In this document: positions 9,313 to 18,652 of the stretch, piece by piece | Layout: each line of letters opens with the position of its first letter | Position numbering within the stretch: position 1 is the first letter of the stretch | Source: Pedobacter quisquiliarum | Lineage (GTDB): Bacteria > Bacteroidota > Bacteroidia > Sphingobacteriales > Sphingobacteriaceae | DNA: 64,000 nucleotides | Assembly (NCBI RefSeq): GCF_014642175.1 | Contig: NZ_BMIL01000008.1 | Coordinates: 124,001 to 188,000, forward strand | Direction of reading: 5' to 3' | Program-made: the position numbers and the translations under genes | Notes under the pieces: generated by a model | Told to the model about the DNA's origin: nothing | Database searches by the model: none | What the model saw: the letters and a program-made list of their open reading frames with translations, nothing else

Positions 9313-10515
9313 ATGAGACGCTCCGGAACCGCAGACTTACCTTTACATAATGGCCATGTGCCGATGTGGCTTGCCGAGCGGATGTCTAAGCTGGGCTTTG
9401 CAATATCGGAGGCCATCATAGAAGAATTTGGCACTGCAGCCTTGCTGCAGCGGCTAGGGGACCCCTTTTGGTTTCAGAGTTTTGGTGCCGTGATGGGCAT
9501 GGATTGGCATTCCTCAGGCATTACCACTTCGGTAATGGGCGCCTTAAAGAAAGCCATCAATCCACATTCAAAAGCCCTGGGCTTATACATCTGTGGTGGA
9601 AAAGGGAAGCACTCCAGAAACACGCCCATGGAGCTGACCCGCTACGGCGAATTTGCCGGAATCGATGGCGAGGCACTTGTCAGGTCAAGTAAACTCAGTG
9701 CCAAAGTCGACAACACAGCAGTTCAGGATGGCTTCCAGCTTTACCTGCATAGCTTTATCGTAGATCATACCGGGAGCTGGACCGTGGTTCAGCAAGGCAT
9801 GCGGCCAGACGCCGCTACTGCCCGGAGGTATCACTGGCATTCTGCAGACTTAACCTCCTTCGTTTCCGATCCACATTCCGGCATCGCTGGCGTAAACCAG
9901 GGATACATCACCAATCTGGCCGCCAAAGCTGCAGGACCTGCACAAGATGCGATGCTGTCGATGTCGAGGGAAGATCCTGCGCGCATGATAACAGAGATCC
10001 GGCACCTGAAAATGCCGCATCACCATGACGTGAAAGCAAAGGATGTCGACCTGAAAAGGCTGGGTGCTATGCTTTGGCTTACGCAGGCGCAGCAACCCAA
10101 AGATTTCGAGTCCTTGCTGCTGCTGGAAGGCATGGGGCCCAGAACACTTCAGTCGATGGCCCTCGTAAGTGAGATCATTTATGGAACACCATCCAGGTTT
10201 GAGGACCCGGCACGCTTCTCATTTGCCCATGGGGGTAAGGATGGCCATCCTTTTCCAGTGCCGGTGAAAGTCTATGATGAAACCATCTCTGTACTCAGCC
10301 GTGCAGTGCAGAAAGCGAAGGTCGGCCAGTCCGATAAGCTGCAGGCAATTCAGAAATTATCAGAACTTTCCAGAATGGCCGAACAAGGATTTACACCGAA
10401 CCAAAACTTCGATGCGGTAATCGAAAAAGAACGACGAGACGCCTGGAAGTATGGTGGCATGACCATCTTCGGCGATTCAAAACCACCTGTCGACAAACAG
10501 CTAAAGCTCTTTTAA
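9313..10515 (+). CDS. DUF763 domain-containing protein
   Basis: The 400-residue protein begins MRRSGTADLPLHNGHVP and contains DPFWFQSFGAVMGMDWHSSG and the glycine-rich GLYICGGKGKHSR, features I associate with DUF763, whose function is not established to my knowledge. The middle has WTVVQQGM and QGYITNL, and a helical segment near LLLLEGMGPRTLQSMALVS resembles a helix-hairpin-helix, which would fit nucleic-acid binding (inference). It is soluble, with no signal peptide. It starts 2 bases after the HAD hydrolase gene and is probably translated from the same message. Confidence 0.85.
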   Translation: MRRSGTADLPLHNGHVPMWLAERMSKLGFAISEAIIEEFGTAALLQRLGDPFWFQSFGAVMGMDWHSSGITTSVMGALKKAINPHSKALGLYICGGKGKHSRNTPMELTRYGEFAGIDGEALVRSSKLSAKVDNTAVQDGFQLYLHSFIVDHTGSWTVVQQGMRPDAATARRYHWHSADLTSFVSDPHSGIAGVNQGYITNLAAKAAGPAQDAMLSMSREDPARMITEIRHLKMPHHHDVKAKDVDLKRLGAMLWLTQAQQPKDFESLLLLEGMGPRTLQSMALVSEIIYGTPSRFEDPARFSFAHGGKDGHPFPVPVKVYDETISVLSRAVQKAKVGQSDKLQAIQKLSELSRMAEQGFTPNQNFDAVIEKERRDAWKYGGMTIFGDSKPPVDKQLKLF

Positions 10516-10546
10516 TGCGAAAACCTTTCAAACACACCATGTTTAC

Positions 10547-11284
10547 ATGAAACCATCGATCTCAATTCTTGGAATTGCTTTTATGCTGCTGCTATGCAGC
10601 TGTAGTGTCCTGAAACGAAATCGCTTCAGTAAGCACCAGGGTGAACAAACAAATGAACTGAATTTGCCGGTCGTGCTGTATCCTGCAGAACCGCCAAATG
10701 CCCGTCGCTTGCTCGTACTGCTATCCGGCGATGGCGGCTGGTTGGAATTCAATGATCAGCTTGCTGCGGGCTTTGCCGCCAAGGGCTTCCATGTCGTAGG
10801 GCTGAATTCCCGAAGCTACTTCTGGGACCAAAGAAACCCTGAACAGACCACTTCCGACGTGATGCGCTTGATTAAACACTATTCAAAACTATACCACACA
10901 AACAAGATATATCTGGCAGGCTACTCCTTTGGGGCAGATGTCGTGCCCTTTATTTACAACCGTATGCCGGCAGCTACCCGGAGAAATGTTTCTGCAATCG
11001 CGCTATTATCACCCTTCGCAAGTACCGATTTCATGGTGAGAACTGCTGACCTGCTCAACCTTTCCGGGGATGATAAACGCTACAAGGTACAACCGGAACT
11101 ACAGGACATTCGTATACCCGTTTACTGTTTCTATGGAGCAGAGGAGCGCCCAAAAGCACTCAAGGACTACAAACGGAAGAACTTTCACATGAAATTCCTT
11201 TCCGGCGACCATCGCTATGAGACACTGGAATGTGCAACAATAATAAACACGCTAAACCAAACTCGTACAATAAGAATCAAATGA
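10547..11284 (+). CDS. VirJ/AcvB-type serine hydrolase, lipoprotein
   Basis: This 245-residue protein has a lipoprotein signal (lipobox ending at Cys19 in LLLCSC) followed by an alpha/beta-hydrolase fold of the VirJ family. It has an oxyanion-type loop LSGDGGW near residue 60 and the nucleophile elbow GYSFGADV with Ser127. AcvB/VirJ proteins of Agrobacterium and relatives hydrolyse lysyl-phosphatidylglycerol. A lipid anchor would place this one at the periplasmic face or outer membrane. A second copy follows with a 4-base ATGA overlap, and mprF, which makes that lipid, converges on the pair. The link to the lipid is inferred from family and context. Confidence 0.85.
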   Translation: MKPSISILGIAFMLLLCSCSVLKRNRFSKHQGEQTNELNLPVVLYPAEPPNARRLLVLLSGDGGWLEFNDQLAAGFAAKGFHVVGLNSRSYFWDQRNPEQTTSDVMRLIKHYSKLYHTNKIYLAGYSFGADVVPFIYNRMPAATRRNVSAIALLSPFASTDFMVRTADLLNLSGDDKRYKVQPELQDIRIPVYCFYGAEERPKALKDYKRKNFHMKFLSGDHRYETLECATIINTLNQTRTIRIK

Positions 11285-11967
11285 AACGCAGACTGATACT
11301 TTTTATCCCTCTATTATTACTGTTGTCGGGCTTTGCCACCTTAAAAGTATCCGCGCAGTCTGATCTACCTACGCATTTGTTTCCCAAACCAGGTCACAAA
11401 ACAATGCTGCTCTACCTTACAGGAGATGGCGGAATGAATAGCTTCTCTAAAAATTTAATCAAGACCCTCAATGACCAGGGCTATGCGGTCGTGGCGCTTG
11501 ATACCAGAAAGTACTTTTGGGAGAAAAAGGAGCCCGCACAGTTTGCCCACGATACAAAACTGCTCGTCGACCACTACTTGAAAGCCTGGAACAAGGCAGA
11601 CTTTGCATTGATCGGCTATTCCTTCGGTGCAGATGTCGGCGCCTTTGTGCCGCCGCTTTTGCCGGCAGGCACAGCATCAAAACTGCAGGCAGTGGTGTTG
11701 CTTTCCCCTGGCTTTTCAACAGGATTTGTAACGAAGATCAGCAACATGCTCGGCATGGGGAGTACGGATAAAGATCCATACAAGGTTTATCCGCAACTCC
11801 TGAAAAGCCCGGCACCAACACTCTGCATCTTCGGGGCAACGGAAAACAGTGATTTTTATCCGGCAATAAAGCAGACCTCAAAGCTGAGGAAAATGCTGGT
11901 TCCTGGTTCACATAAATACAATGACGATGTAAGTCTACTTGCTAAAACCATCATTCAAGCACTTTAG
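11281..11967 (+). CDS. VirJ/AcvB-type serine hydrolase, secreted paralogue
   Basis: Second VirJ-family protein, 228 residues from the ATG at 11281; the open frame starts earlier but the extra codons overlap the previous gene and are polar. It has a classical signal peptide with likely cleavage after KVSA (residue 25), the loop LTGDGGM and the elbow GYSFGADVG with Ser114, matching the upstream paralogue block by block. It is therefore a tandem duplicate that uses a signal peptidase I site instead of a lipid anchor. Its start overlaps the previous stop (ATGA), and its own stop overlaps that of mprF by 4 bases on the opposite strand. Confidence 0.85.
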   Translation: MKRRLILFIPLLLLLSGFATLKVSAQSDLPTHLFPKPGHKTMLLYLTGDGGMNSFSKNLIKTLNDQGYAVVALDTRKYFWEKKEPAQFAHDTKLLVDHYLKAWNKADFALIGYSFGADVGAFVPPLLPAGTASKLQAVVLLSPGFSTGFVTKISNMLGMGSTDKDPYKVYPQLLKSPAPTLCIFGATENSDFYPAIKQTSKLRKMLVPGSHKYNDDVSLLAKTIIQAL

Positions 11968-14552
11968 TTACCCTCTGAGATGCGCTTCAATGCCCGGGGC
12001 ACCTGCAACAAGTGATAGTTGTGACTGTAGATAAGGTATTTCTTTTCCCAGCGTGGCATGAACTTTTCTTTGTAGCGGCGCAAGCCTTTGAACTGCCCGA
12101 AGATCTTGAAGTTTTCATAAGCATACTTGATCGTCTTCTGCGTTACGTTCACGTCTTCCATGCCTGAAAGTGGCGCAAGGCCCATGTTTACCGACTGATA
12201 TCCTTCCTCTTTTAAGTATAGGAAAGTCATAGACAGCAACATATCTAACACCCCATTTGGCGCATCTGTGACCTTACGGATAAGATCGTAGGTCGCTTCT
12301 CCAGGCGCATAGTCTGGAATCAAATTCAGGAATGCGTACACTTTTTCCTCCTGATCTTCAATCGTAAGGATCGTCTGTTCTTTTAGAATACTGGCATCGA
12401 ACACACCCTGCGTAAAAGCAACTTCCTTTTGATTCAGCTCACGGAGCCATTCATCTGATACCGTTTCCAATTTCTGGATCAGGCCAAGCTTTACCGGATT
12501 CTTATATACCTTCAACTGAAATCCCTCGGCTACCAAGCGGTTTACAGCGCTTCTGGTGGTTTTCATCTTGCCGCCCTGAAGGCTGAAAGATGTTAAATCC
12601 AGAATGGCTTCTTCGCCAATAGGGATAGATTTCCGCCCCAGTGATTTGTAGAACTCCAGCGAAGATTCCGGAACCCGGTAATAAGCACTTATAAAGCCGT
12701 TTTCCTGGCAGAATACCTCAAACAATGCAACCATCTCCCGTTTCTGCTCGTCGTTTGCCGCGACAGGATCTTCCAGCACAATGGCAAAGTGACGGGTAAT
12801 TTTAAAACTGATAAAGGCCGTTCGGTCTGCATTGAAAAAGAGCAACTTATCTGGATAGGTTTTGAAGTAGTCTAATGCCGACTTACCATGCTGCTTAAGC
12901 AAATCTTCTGCGGTATCGAAGTCTTCCTGCGGGTTGAAAGGCTTAGAAAAATAGGGCTTCAATAAGCTAAAGATGATGAAGAGGATCAATGCAGCGCCCG
13001 CAATGTATATCGAGTATTCAAACCGCTCCCCGAACGGCGTCCTCGGTGCCAGCGCTTTATCATCAATCAGGAACAGCACCTTAAGTACAGCCTTCACGGC
13101 CTGATCAAAGCGGAAGTCTATTCCAAAATGGTGCTTATCGATGAAGTAGAAGCCAAGTACCCCATAGGCCAATACCGCCAGCACGGCGTAAATGATCACG
13201 AGATAATTGAAAGATACAAATCTGGGATTTGGTTTAAGCTTATAAAAGCTTCGGGTATACCATAGGGTCGCGCCAGCACTAAAAGCAAGAATGGCCTCCT
13301 CGTAGTCGGCCGCCTTTAAAAGGTGCCCAAAGAAGGAAAATGCCGTAATGGAAATTGCAGCATACCACGCCCTTTTTGAACCTTGTAACAGAAACACGCT
13401 CATCATCACCAATATCAAACCGAATACCAGCACGAACGCATTACTGGTCACAATCAAATCTTCTGAGAGGAGGTTCTGTACCAGTCGCAGTCGCACTGGA
13501 ATCGCCGGGGTAACTGCAGAAACAATGTTTACAATCCCCAGTATCAGAATAATGAACGCAGGTAGTACCCGGAGAATAAGGTTGTCCCTTTTTGTAATGA
13601 AGCTCAGAATACCCGCAAATAAGGGTAGCCAGAATTCAAAAAAACGGAAGAGCAGCGTAATGGTGGCTGCGGCCACAATGGGAAAGCCGAACTGTTGTAA
13701 AATGAAGGTCAGGGAAAGTTCTATCGTACCCAGACCCCGGAGAAAAGGGGAGGCTATTAACAGAACCACCATGACCATGTAACCGATGATTGCAGCAGGC
13801 CAGCTTGCATCCAGACCTAAAGCGAGCATACAGATATAGAGGTGTATGATGCCGATCAGCTCAATGCCGATGGATACCAGCAGGGTATTCCAGAATTCCC
13901 TTTTACGCACCTTCTGGTCGATCATGTCGTCCAGAATTGTCGTTATAGAGGGCCGGAGTCTTGCAAGCCAGCGGTAGGCATATCCTTTTTTAGAAATGGA
14001 GTAGATGAGTGCGATTAAACCAACTGTGAGCAGTAACAAAAACACGAATGCAAGCAATTCTGTATGCCCGATCTGTGTGAACAGCAGGGCGATGCCCATC
14101 ACTGGGATACCCACAACAACGACCGATAATATACTGCAGAACCCGAAGAGCGTAGAAGCAAGGTGAATGTTGGACTTGGAGATTCCGCGCTCCTCTATTT
14201 GCCGGGTAAAAAATACCAGCGAGGAGAACCCACCTGCCGGCAGGAAAATGCTGACTAAATTTCGCTTAAGAAAAAGGGATAGTGCCAGCCCCAGGGGAAT
14301 ATTCTTGTTTAAAGCACGAAAGCTATGCACGTACATTTGTGCCTGCGCAATAACATACAAAAGCGTCAGGAGAATGCCGGCAATGATGTAAACCGGGTTA
14401 CTGCGCTGCAGCTCTTCCTGAATGCGCACCAGTTCAATATGTTGTTCTCTAAAAAAGAAAACAGCCATTCCAAGCATGAAGGCTGCAACAAAGAATTGCC
14501 AGAAAAATTTATTGTAAACGAGTTTGGAGAAAAACTTTGTGGCGTTCTGCAT
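11964..14552 (-). CDS. mprF: Lysyl-phosphatidylglycerol synthase/flippase MprF
   Basis: The 862 residues are the full two-part protein. About 520 N-terminal residues hold many membrane segments (the flippase part, starting with a helix near residues 15-30), then comes a cytosolic C-terminal DUF2156 domain with LLFFNADRTAFISF, VLEDPVA and a GNAT-like core that transfers an amino acid from aminoacyl-tRNA to phosphatidylglycerol. The product lowers net membrane charge and protects against cationic peptides. Length is normal for the family. Which amino acid is used cannot be read here. The gene converges on two VirJ-type hydrolases that may remove the modification. Confidence 0.93.
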   Translation of the reverse strand: MQNATKFFSKLVYNKFFWQFFVAAFMLGMAVFFFREQHIELVRIQEELQRSNPVYIIAGILLTLLYVIAQAQMYVHSFRALNKNIPLGLALSLFLKRNLVSIFLPAGGFSSLVFFTRQIEERGISKSNIHLASTLFGFCSILSVVVVGIPVMGIALLFTQIGHTELLAFVFLLLLTVGLIALIYSISKKGYAYRWLARLRPSITTILDDMIDQKVRKREFWNTLLVSIGIELIGIIHLYICMLALGLDASWPAAIIGYMVMVVLLIASPFLRGLGTIELSLTFILQQFGFPIVAAATITLLFRFFEFWLPLFAGILSFITKRDNLILRVLPAFIILILGIVNIVSAVTPAIPVRLRLVQNLLSEDLIVTSNAFVLVFGLILVMMSVFLLQGSKRAWYAAISITAFSFFGHLLKAADYEEAILAFSAGATLWYTRSFYKLKPNPRFVSFNYLVIIYAVLAVLAYGVLGFYFIDKHHFGIDFRFDQAVKAVLKVLFLIDDKALAPRTPFGERFEYSIYIAGAALILFIIFSLLKPYFSKPFNPQEDFDTAEDLLKQHGKSALDYFKTYPDKLLFFNADRTAFISFKITRHFAIVLEDPVAANDEQKREMVALFEVFCQENGFISAYYRVPESSLEFYKSLGRKSIPIGEEAILDLTSFSLQGGKMKTTRSAVNRLVAEGFQLKVYKNPVKLGLIQKLETVSDEWLRELNQKEVAFTQGVFDASILKEQTILTIEDQEEKVYAFLNLIPDYAPGEATYDLIRKVTDAPNGVLDMLLSMTFLYLKEEGYQSVNMGLAPLSGMEDVNVTQKTIKYAYENFKIFGQFKGLRRYKEKFMPRWEKKYLIYSHNYHLLQVPRALKRISEGN

Positions 14553-14571
14553 AGGCCAAAGATAAAAGTTC

Positions 14572-15027
14572 TTAACTCTTTTGCCTGCTCATCATTTCGT
14601 ATACAGATTCCATAGCTTCTACAACACCATCGCGTTGTGTTCTCAATAAGTCAAGATGATCAGCATGATCGTCAAAGTCAGCAATCAGTCTGTTATACTT
14701 GTCAAGTGTCACGCGCTCACCAGTGATTACGGCATTTAAAATGACCTTATCTTCTTTACTGCTGAGTGCTTGTTTAATGTCTATCCAGGTACGGTGCAAT
14801 GCGCCCATCAGATCACCCTTTTCATTGTCGACCTTGCCACCGTGCTTCTCGATGTGCGCCTTCAATTCACTGGCATACAATGCACGTTGTGCGGAAAATC
14901 TTAGGAATAAACCTTTCAGTTCAATCTTCTCCATGGCCTCACTCGATGTTTCAAAACCTTCTTTGCCATCGTTAACCAGGAGCAGGAGTTCTTTGAGCTC
15001 ATTGATGATTTGCCTGTTGCTTTTCAT
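14572..15027 (-). CDS. DUF2383-like four-helix-bundle protein
   Basis: This 151-residue soluble protein is almost wholly helical, with two ferritin-like halves (residues about 1-70 and 75-145) and the conserved pattern AQRALYASELKAHIEKHGG followed by GDLMGALHRTWIDIK. This matches the PA2169/DUF2383 family. Function is unknown; such proteins often appear among stress-induced genes. It lies 19 bases upstream of mprF on the same strand and may share its transcript. Confidence 0.8.
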   Translation of the reverse strand: MKSNRQIINELKELLLLVNDGKEGFETSSEAMEKIELKGLFLRFSAQRALYASELKAHIEKHGGKVDNEKGDLMGALHRTWIDIKQALSSKEDKVILNAVITGERVTLDKYNRLIADFDDHADHLDLLRTQRDGVVEAMESVYEMMSRQKS

Positions 15028-15184
15028 AGTTTGTTATTGTTTATAGTCATAACCGTTTCAAATGTATTATAGTTTTGCCGGCGGCGTCTGTATACAATGT
15101 CATAACTGGCGCAGGGCCCTAATTCAGAAACTATATAATCTTTAATTTTGTTGACCTCAGCATTAAATGTTGATTTCCCGACTT

Positions 15185-16192
15185 ATGAGCAACAAACAAT
15201 TAAAACATACTGCTTACTCTGTTTTAGATTTAGCAACCGTTATACAAGGCAAAACCCCTGCCGATACCTTTGTAAGTAGCCTTGACCTGGCCAGACATGT
15301 TGAATCCTGGGGGTACCACCGCTACTGGCTGGCTGAACACCATAATATGATCAGTGTGGCAAGCTCCGCCACCGCTGTGGTCATCGGCCATATCGCTGGG
15401 GGCACCAAAACCATCCGTGTTGGTTCCGGAGGTATTATGCTGCCCAACCACTCACCACTTGTGATCGCAGAGCAATTTGGTACACTGGAGTCTTTATATC
15501 CGGGTCGTATAGATTTGGGTTTAGGACGAGCACCGGGCACCGATCAGCTTACCGCCATGGCCATCCGTGGAGATAGGTATGCCGCAGTAAACAACTTCCC
15601 CCAGGAAGTTAAAAAACTTCAGACCTACTTCTCCGCAGAGAACCGCAATGCGAAGGTTAGAGCAATTCCCGGAGAGGGACTGGAAATTCCAATCTGGATC
15701 CTGGGCTCCAGCACCGACAGTGCCCACCTTGCCGCAGCTATGGGATTACCGTATGCCTTTGCAAGTCATTTTGCGCCAGCGCAGTTCCTAACGGCGATCA
15801 ACATCTATCGTAATGAATTTAAGCCGTCCGAATATTTAAAGGAGCCGTATGTACTTTCCTGCGTAAACGTCATTGCAGCCGACACGGATGCAGAGGCGAA
15901 CAAACATGCCACGTCACTCTACCAGATGTTCAGAGGCATCATCACTGGCGAGCGCAATTTGCTGCAGCCACCGGTAGATGATATCAGCAATGTACTAAGT
16001 GCATATGAAGCCGAGCAGATTAACCAGATGCTTGCCTGCACTTTCGTGGGTAGCAAGGCACTGGTTAAAGAAGATATGGAATCCTTCCTGCAGCAAACGC
16101 AAGTAGATGAAATCATGGTAAGTGCACACATCTTCGACCATCAGGCGAAGTTGCGCTCCTATGAAATATTTGCCGAACTGATGCGCGATTAA
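15185..16192 (+). CDS. LLM-class flavin-dependent oxidoreductase
   Basis: This 335-residue protein is a luciferase-like monooxygenase: the start [15 protein letters not shown], the segment [20 protein letters not shown], the block [14 protein letters not shown] and the later [15 protein letters not shown] are characteristic of this FMN-barrel group. I use the ATG at 15185; six further in-frame codons upstream (from 15167) lack support. A perfect -7 box TAATTTTG lies at 15143-15150, without a clear -33 box. Substrate unknown. The stop overlaps the next, convergent gene by 4 bases. Confidence 0.9.
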   Translation: MSNKQLKHTAYSVLDLATVIQGKTPADTFVSSLDLARHVESWGYHRYWLAEHHNMISVASSATAVVIGHIAGGTKTIRVGSGGIMLPNHSPLVIAEQFGTLESLYPGRIDLGLGRAPGTDQLTAMAIRGDRYAAVNNFPQEVKKLQTYFSAENRNAKVRAIPGEGLEIPIWILGSSTDSAHLAAAMGLPYAFASHFAPAQFLTAINIYRNEFKPSEYLKEPYVLSCVNVIAADTDAEANKHATSLYQMFRGIITGERNLLQPPVDDISNVLSAYEAEQINQMLACTFVGSKALVKEDMESFLQQTQVDEIMVSAHIFDHQAKLRSYEIFAELMRD

Positions 16193-16794
16193 TCAACGGC
16201 TGCAATTCCGGCAACTAATCCTTTCCATTGTGGGTATGAGGCGCCAATCTTCGCGCCCAGACCCACCATGGTATTGCGGACGTTATCTAAAATGTGATCG
16301 GTATGGGTATTCGGCGTTTCATTCCGTCCGTGCACCTCTGCCGTTACCACATTACCCAGCTTCTTCACCTGGAAAGTGGATGTCGCAGCATCATCAAAGA
16401 AATGTGCAATGGCTTTTTCTGGTGAAAGTGGGTTGTCTGTGGGCCGCACCCGGAAGCTCATGATGTCTGCTCCTTCCAGATGTTGCTCTTCAATGAATTC
16501 CACCTGCACCCAGTCGTAACCATCGCCAGTGCTCGTGCCAGGACCTGGAATGTCAATCTTAAGATAATCTCCAAGCTGCACGTTACGCGTGGTACGTTCG
16601 CCCGAAGCATCGCATAAGATGAAGGTAGACGAGGGCAACTTGGCCACCTCATCCCATTTATTTACATCAAGTAATCGTTGCTTGGCAACCGCGTAAAATG
16701 CGTTTGCTGCTTCAGCGCTATCAAATCTTGCTTCTTCTACGGCATTCATTTCACTGCCGCTTTCCTGAGCCGGAACTGGTTTTTCCATAGTCAT
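16189..16794 (-). CDS. Conserved hypothetical protein, 201 aa
   Basis: I do not recognise a family. The protein is soluble and acidic, without signal peptide. Residues about 24-55 are helical ([26 protein letters not shown]), the middle is beta-rich ([23 protein letters not shown], then [12 protein letters not shown]) and the end contains [11 protein letters not shown] and [10 protein letters not shown]. The alternation of a helix with an antiparallel sheet could fit a START/SRPBCC-like fold, but that is a guess. It is clearly a real gene because it fills the space between neighbours and is rich in conserved-looking motifs. Confidence 0.7.
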   Translation of the reverse strand: MTMEKPVPAQESGSEMNAVEEARFDSAEAANAFYAVAKQRLLDVNKWDEVAKLPSSTFILCDASGERTTRNVQLGDYLKIDIPGPGTSTGDGYDWVQVEFIEEQHLEGADIMSFRVRPTDNPLSPEKAIAHFFDDAATSTFQVKKLGNVVTAEVHGRNETPNTHTDHILDNVRNTMVGLGAKIGASYPQWKGLVAGIAAVD

Positions 16795-16858
16795 ATTTCT
16801 ATGCTAAACAGCTGGCAGGGGAGGAATGTTGAAGGAATCTGGAAAAAGCTTGCTGTGC

Positions 16859-17077
16859 TTAAGTCGCGGGATTCATGTGATGCGCATCCATATCCCGAAT
16901 GGGTATGTGTCGCTTGCAGTTACAAGCACTGCATTTATACCTTTTAACCTTCAAGAAAAAAAGGATGTACTTGTACACGAATGACCTTCTGATCCGGGTG
17001 TCCAGATAGCCTGTCTTACAGGATGGACACTTCTCGTATGCTTTCTGAGGTTGAAATAAGAAATCCTGTGACTCCAT
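16859..17077 (-). CDS. Small zinc-ribbon protein
   Basis: The 72 residues contain two Cys pairs, CPSC (residues 18-21) and CSAC (50-53), flanking a basic, aromatic segment RRSFVYKYILFFLKVKRYK. Two CxxC knuckles about 30 residues apart make a zinc ribbon. Similar short proteins with an RPF/SFV..KRY core are common in Bacteroidota, and none has an established role that I know of. There is no signal peptide. It stands alone between the 201-aa gene and the divergent small genes at 17302. Confidence 0.65.
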   Translation of the reverse strand: MESQDFLFQPQKAYEKCPSCKTGYLDTRIRRSFVYKYILFFLKVKRYKCSACNCKRHIPIRDMDAHHMNPAT

Positions 17078-17301
17078 GGCGTATTGATATTAAAGATTAC
17101 CCTTGCAAAATTACGTCATAAATTGGCCTCCAGTGCCTTTCCAGAAGTTCGTGAAACAGAACGTGTACAAACGTGCAAATGCGTGATTAACTGTAAATTA
17201 CCGTTCTCAGGATGCTGTGGAGGTTAAGGATGGTGATGGCCAATTCCTTAGATCTTAAACAATCCCTGGAAATCGATGTTAAATACCAAAAAACGAACAA
17301 G

Positions 17302-17526
17302 ATGGATACATTTGAAATTGAAGTAGCAACTGGCGGATCAAGCATTACCTATACCATTACACCACTGGAAGATGGTCGCTTCCAGGTAAATCAGAAAGAT
17401 GATGTGGTGGGTGTAGTTGCGCCGAATACGCGTGAGCAGGGCATTACCTGGACCACAGACGATGACATCGACGATGACTTGCTTGAAAATATCGGCAGGG
17501 CGATTGAAGCAGAAAAACTCGGATAA
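17302..17526 (+). CDS. Small conserved hypothetical protein, 74 aa
   Basis: I start this at the ATG at 17302 (MDTFEIEVATGG). The frame is open upstream to 17212, but that part has no protein-like character. The protein looks like an all-beta fold (SITYTITPLEDGRFQVNQ) with an acidic C-terminal tail (DDDIDDDLLENIGRAIEAEK). Related short proteins occur widely in Sphingobacteriaceae with no known role. It is followed after 17 bases by another small gene on the same strand, probably one transcript. Confidence 0.65.
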   Translation: MDTFEIEVATGGSSITYTITPLEDGRFQVNQKDDVVGVVAPNTREQGITWTTDDDIDDDLLENIGRAIEAEKLG

Positions 17527-17543
17527 TCACTACCTTCGCAACC

Positions 17544-17762
17544 ATGACAGCGGAAGAATTTGAAGGTTACTTTACAGGCATTGCCCTACCCGAGCAGGTA
17601 GATATTGATAGTGGCGTAACCATCCAGGATGTGCCACTATTTATCGCATCTCATTTGAACTACATCAAAGCCAATGAGGGTAAAAAGGGCACGGAGGTTT
17701 ACTATGACAGACTCAATCGACTAGTGGCCTACATGGAAGCACAAAGGAATCAGGAGGCATAA
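17544..17762 (+). CDS. DUF6965-like small protein
   Basis: This 72-residue acidic, helical protein has FEGYFTGIALPEQVDIDSGV, DVPLFIASHLNYI and YYDRLNRLVAYMEA, the pattern I associate with the Bacteroidota-restricted DUF6965 family. There is no transmembrane or signal segment. The C-terminal 13 bases overlap the end of the convergent TspO-like gene. Confidence 0.7.
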   Translation: MTAEEFEGYFTGIALPEQVDIDSGVTIQDVPLFIASHLNYIKANEGKKGTEVYYDRLNRLVAYMEAQRNQEA

Positions 17763-18526
17763 TTCTCTGCCACCTGTTTCTTATAACCTTGTATAAGAAC
17801 ATTAAGTATCACGATAGCAGCAACACCAAAGGCAGTATATGCGACGATTGGGGTGCTTTCCCAGTTGTTTACACCAATAGCGACAATACCCCAGGACCCG
17901 GCCAATGCATATTCACGCATACTTCTGGTCCAGACCATACTTGTGAAGATCACACCCGCAATTACAAGTATCAGAACTGCCCATATGCTTTGCGACAATG
18001 GGGCCCCATCCCAACCGATTGACCTGAAGTAAACCGACAGGTTTGCGATCAGCGCCACGTTCAGCCAACCGAAATAAACACTAAACGGCCACCAGATAAA
18101 GAAGATGATGGACTTTGGGGCATTCCAACGTTCCATGTTCAGGTTGACAACAATCTTCAACAGGGATATAAAGAAAACCAGCATTAAGATAACGGATAAA
18201 CCGATCAGGTCGTTTGTGAAAGCAATGATCCATCCTGCATTTACGAAGTTCGAGAGGATAAACCATGGCCCAATGTCAAGTACAAACTTATCCTCGTATT
18301 TTGAATTAAATAGACTCCTCGCCTGAAAAACGGCAAACAACCCAAGCATCAGATAGATCAGCCCCCAGATGGAAAATGCATAACCCGCGGGTGTGAGCAG
18401 ATTCTCGTACTTGTCTGAAATTTCACCTACCGTGTTTGGTGCATTACTTCCTGTATTATAAAAATAATTGATTGCTACTGCAGCAATGAAGGTAATCAGG
18501 TTAAGGATTTGCAGCGTCTTTTTCAT
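17750..18526 (-). CDS. TspO/MBR-related tryptophan-rich membrane protein
   Basis: The 258 residues contain about eight hydrophobic segments. The sequence LTPAGYAFSIWGLIYLMLG near residue 45 and repeated Trp-rich helices (FIWWPFSVYFGWLNVAL) are characteristic of the TspO/MBR superfamily, here the longer version common in Bacteroidota (classical TspO is about 160 residues). TspO proteins bind porphyrins and other hydrophobic ligands in the membrane; the ligand here is unknown. The start follows a GC-rich intergenic stretch containing an 11-bp repeat array. Confidence 0.82.
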   Translation of the reverse strand: MKKTLQILNLITFIAAVAINYFYNTGSNAPNTVGEISDKYENLLTPAGYAFSIWGLIYLMLGLFAVFQARSLFNSKYEDKFVLDIGPWFILSNFVNAGWIIAFTNDLIGLSVILMLVFFISLLKIVVNLNMERWNAPKSIIFFIWWPFSVYFGWLNVALIANLSVYFRSIGWDGAPLSQSIWAVLILVIAGVIFTSMVWTRSMREYALAGSWGIVAIGVNNWESTPIVAYTAFGVAAIVILNVLIQGYKKQVAENYAS

Positions 18527-18652
18527 TTTCCAGGTCTCTAAGTTTTAAAGGATAAGGTGTTTAGGCTAAAGAATGTTTGCTGTAAGTAAAAGAATGAAAA
18601 GCGGTTGACGAGCGGGGGGTAAGGTTCCCGAAAGGGGATGACCAGGCTGTAG

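Noticed and set aside
10547..11967. Part of a type IV secretion system, because of the VirJ name
   Set aside because: No other vir or secretion gene is near; mprF context and the hydrolase fold favour lipid turnover.
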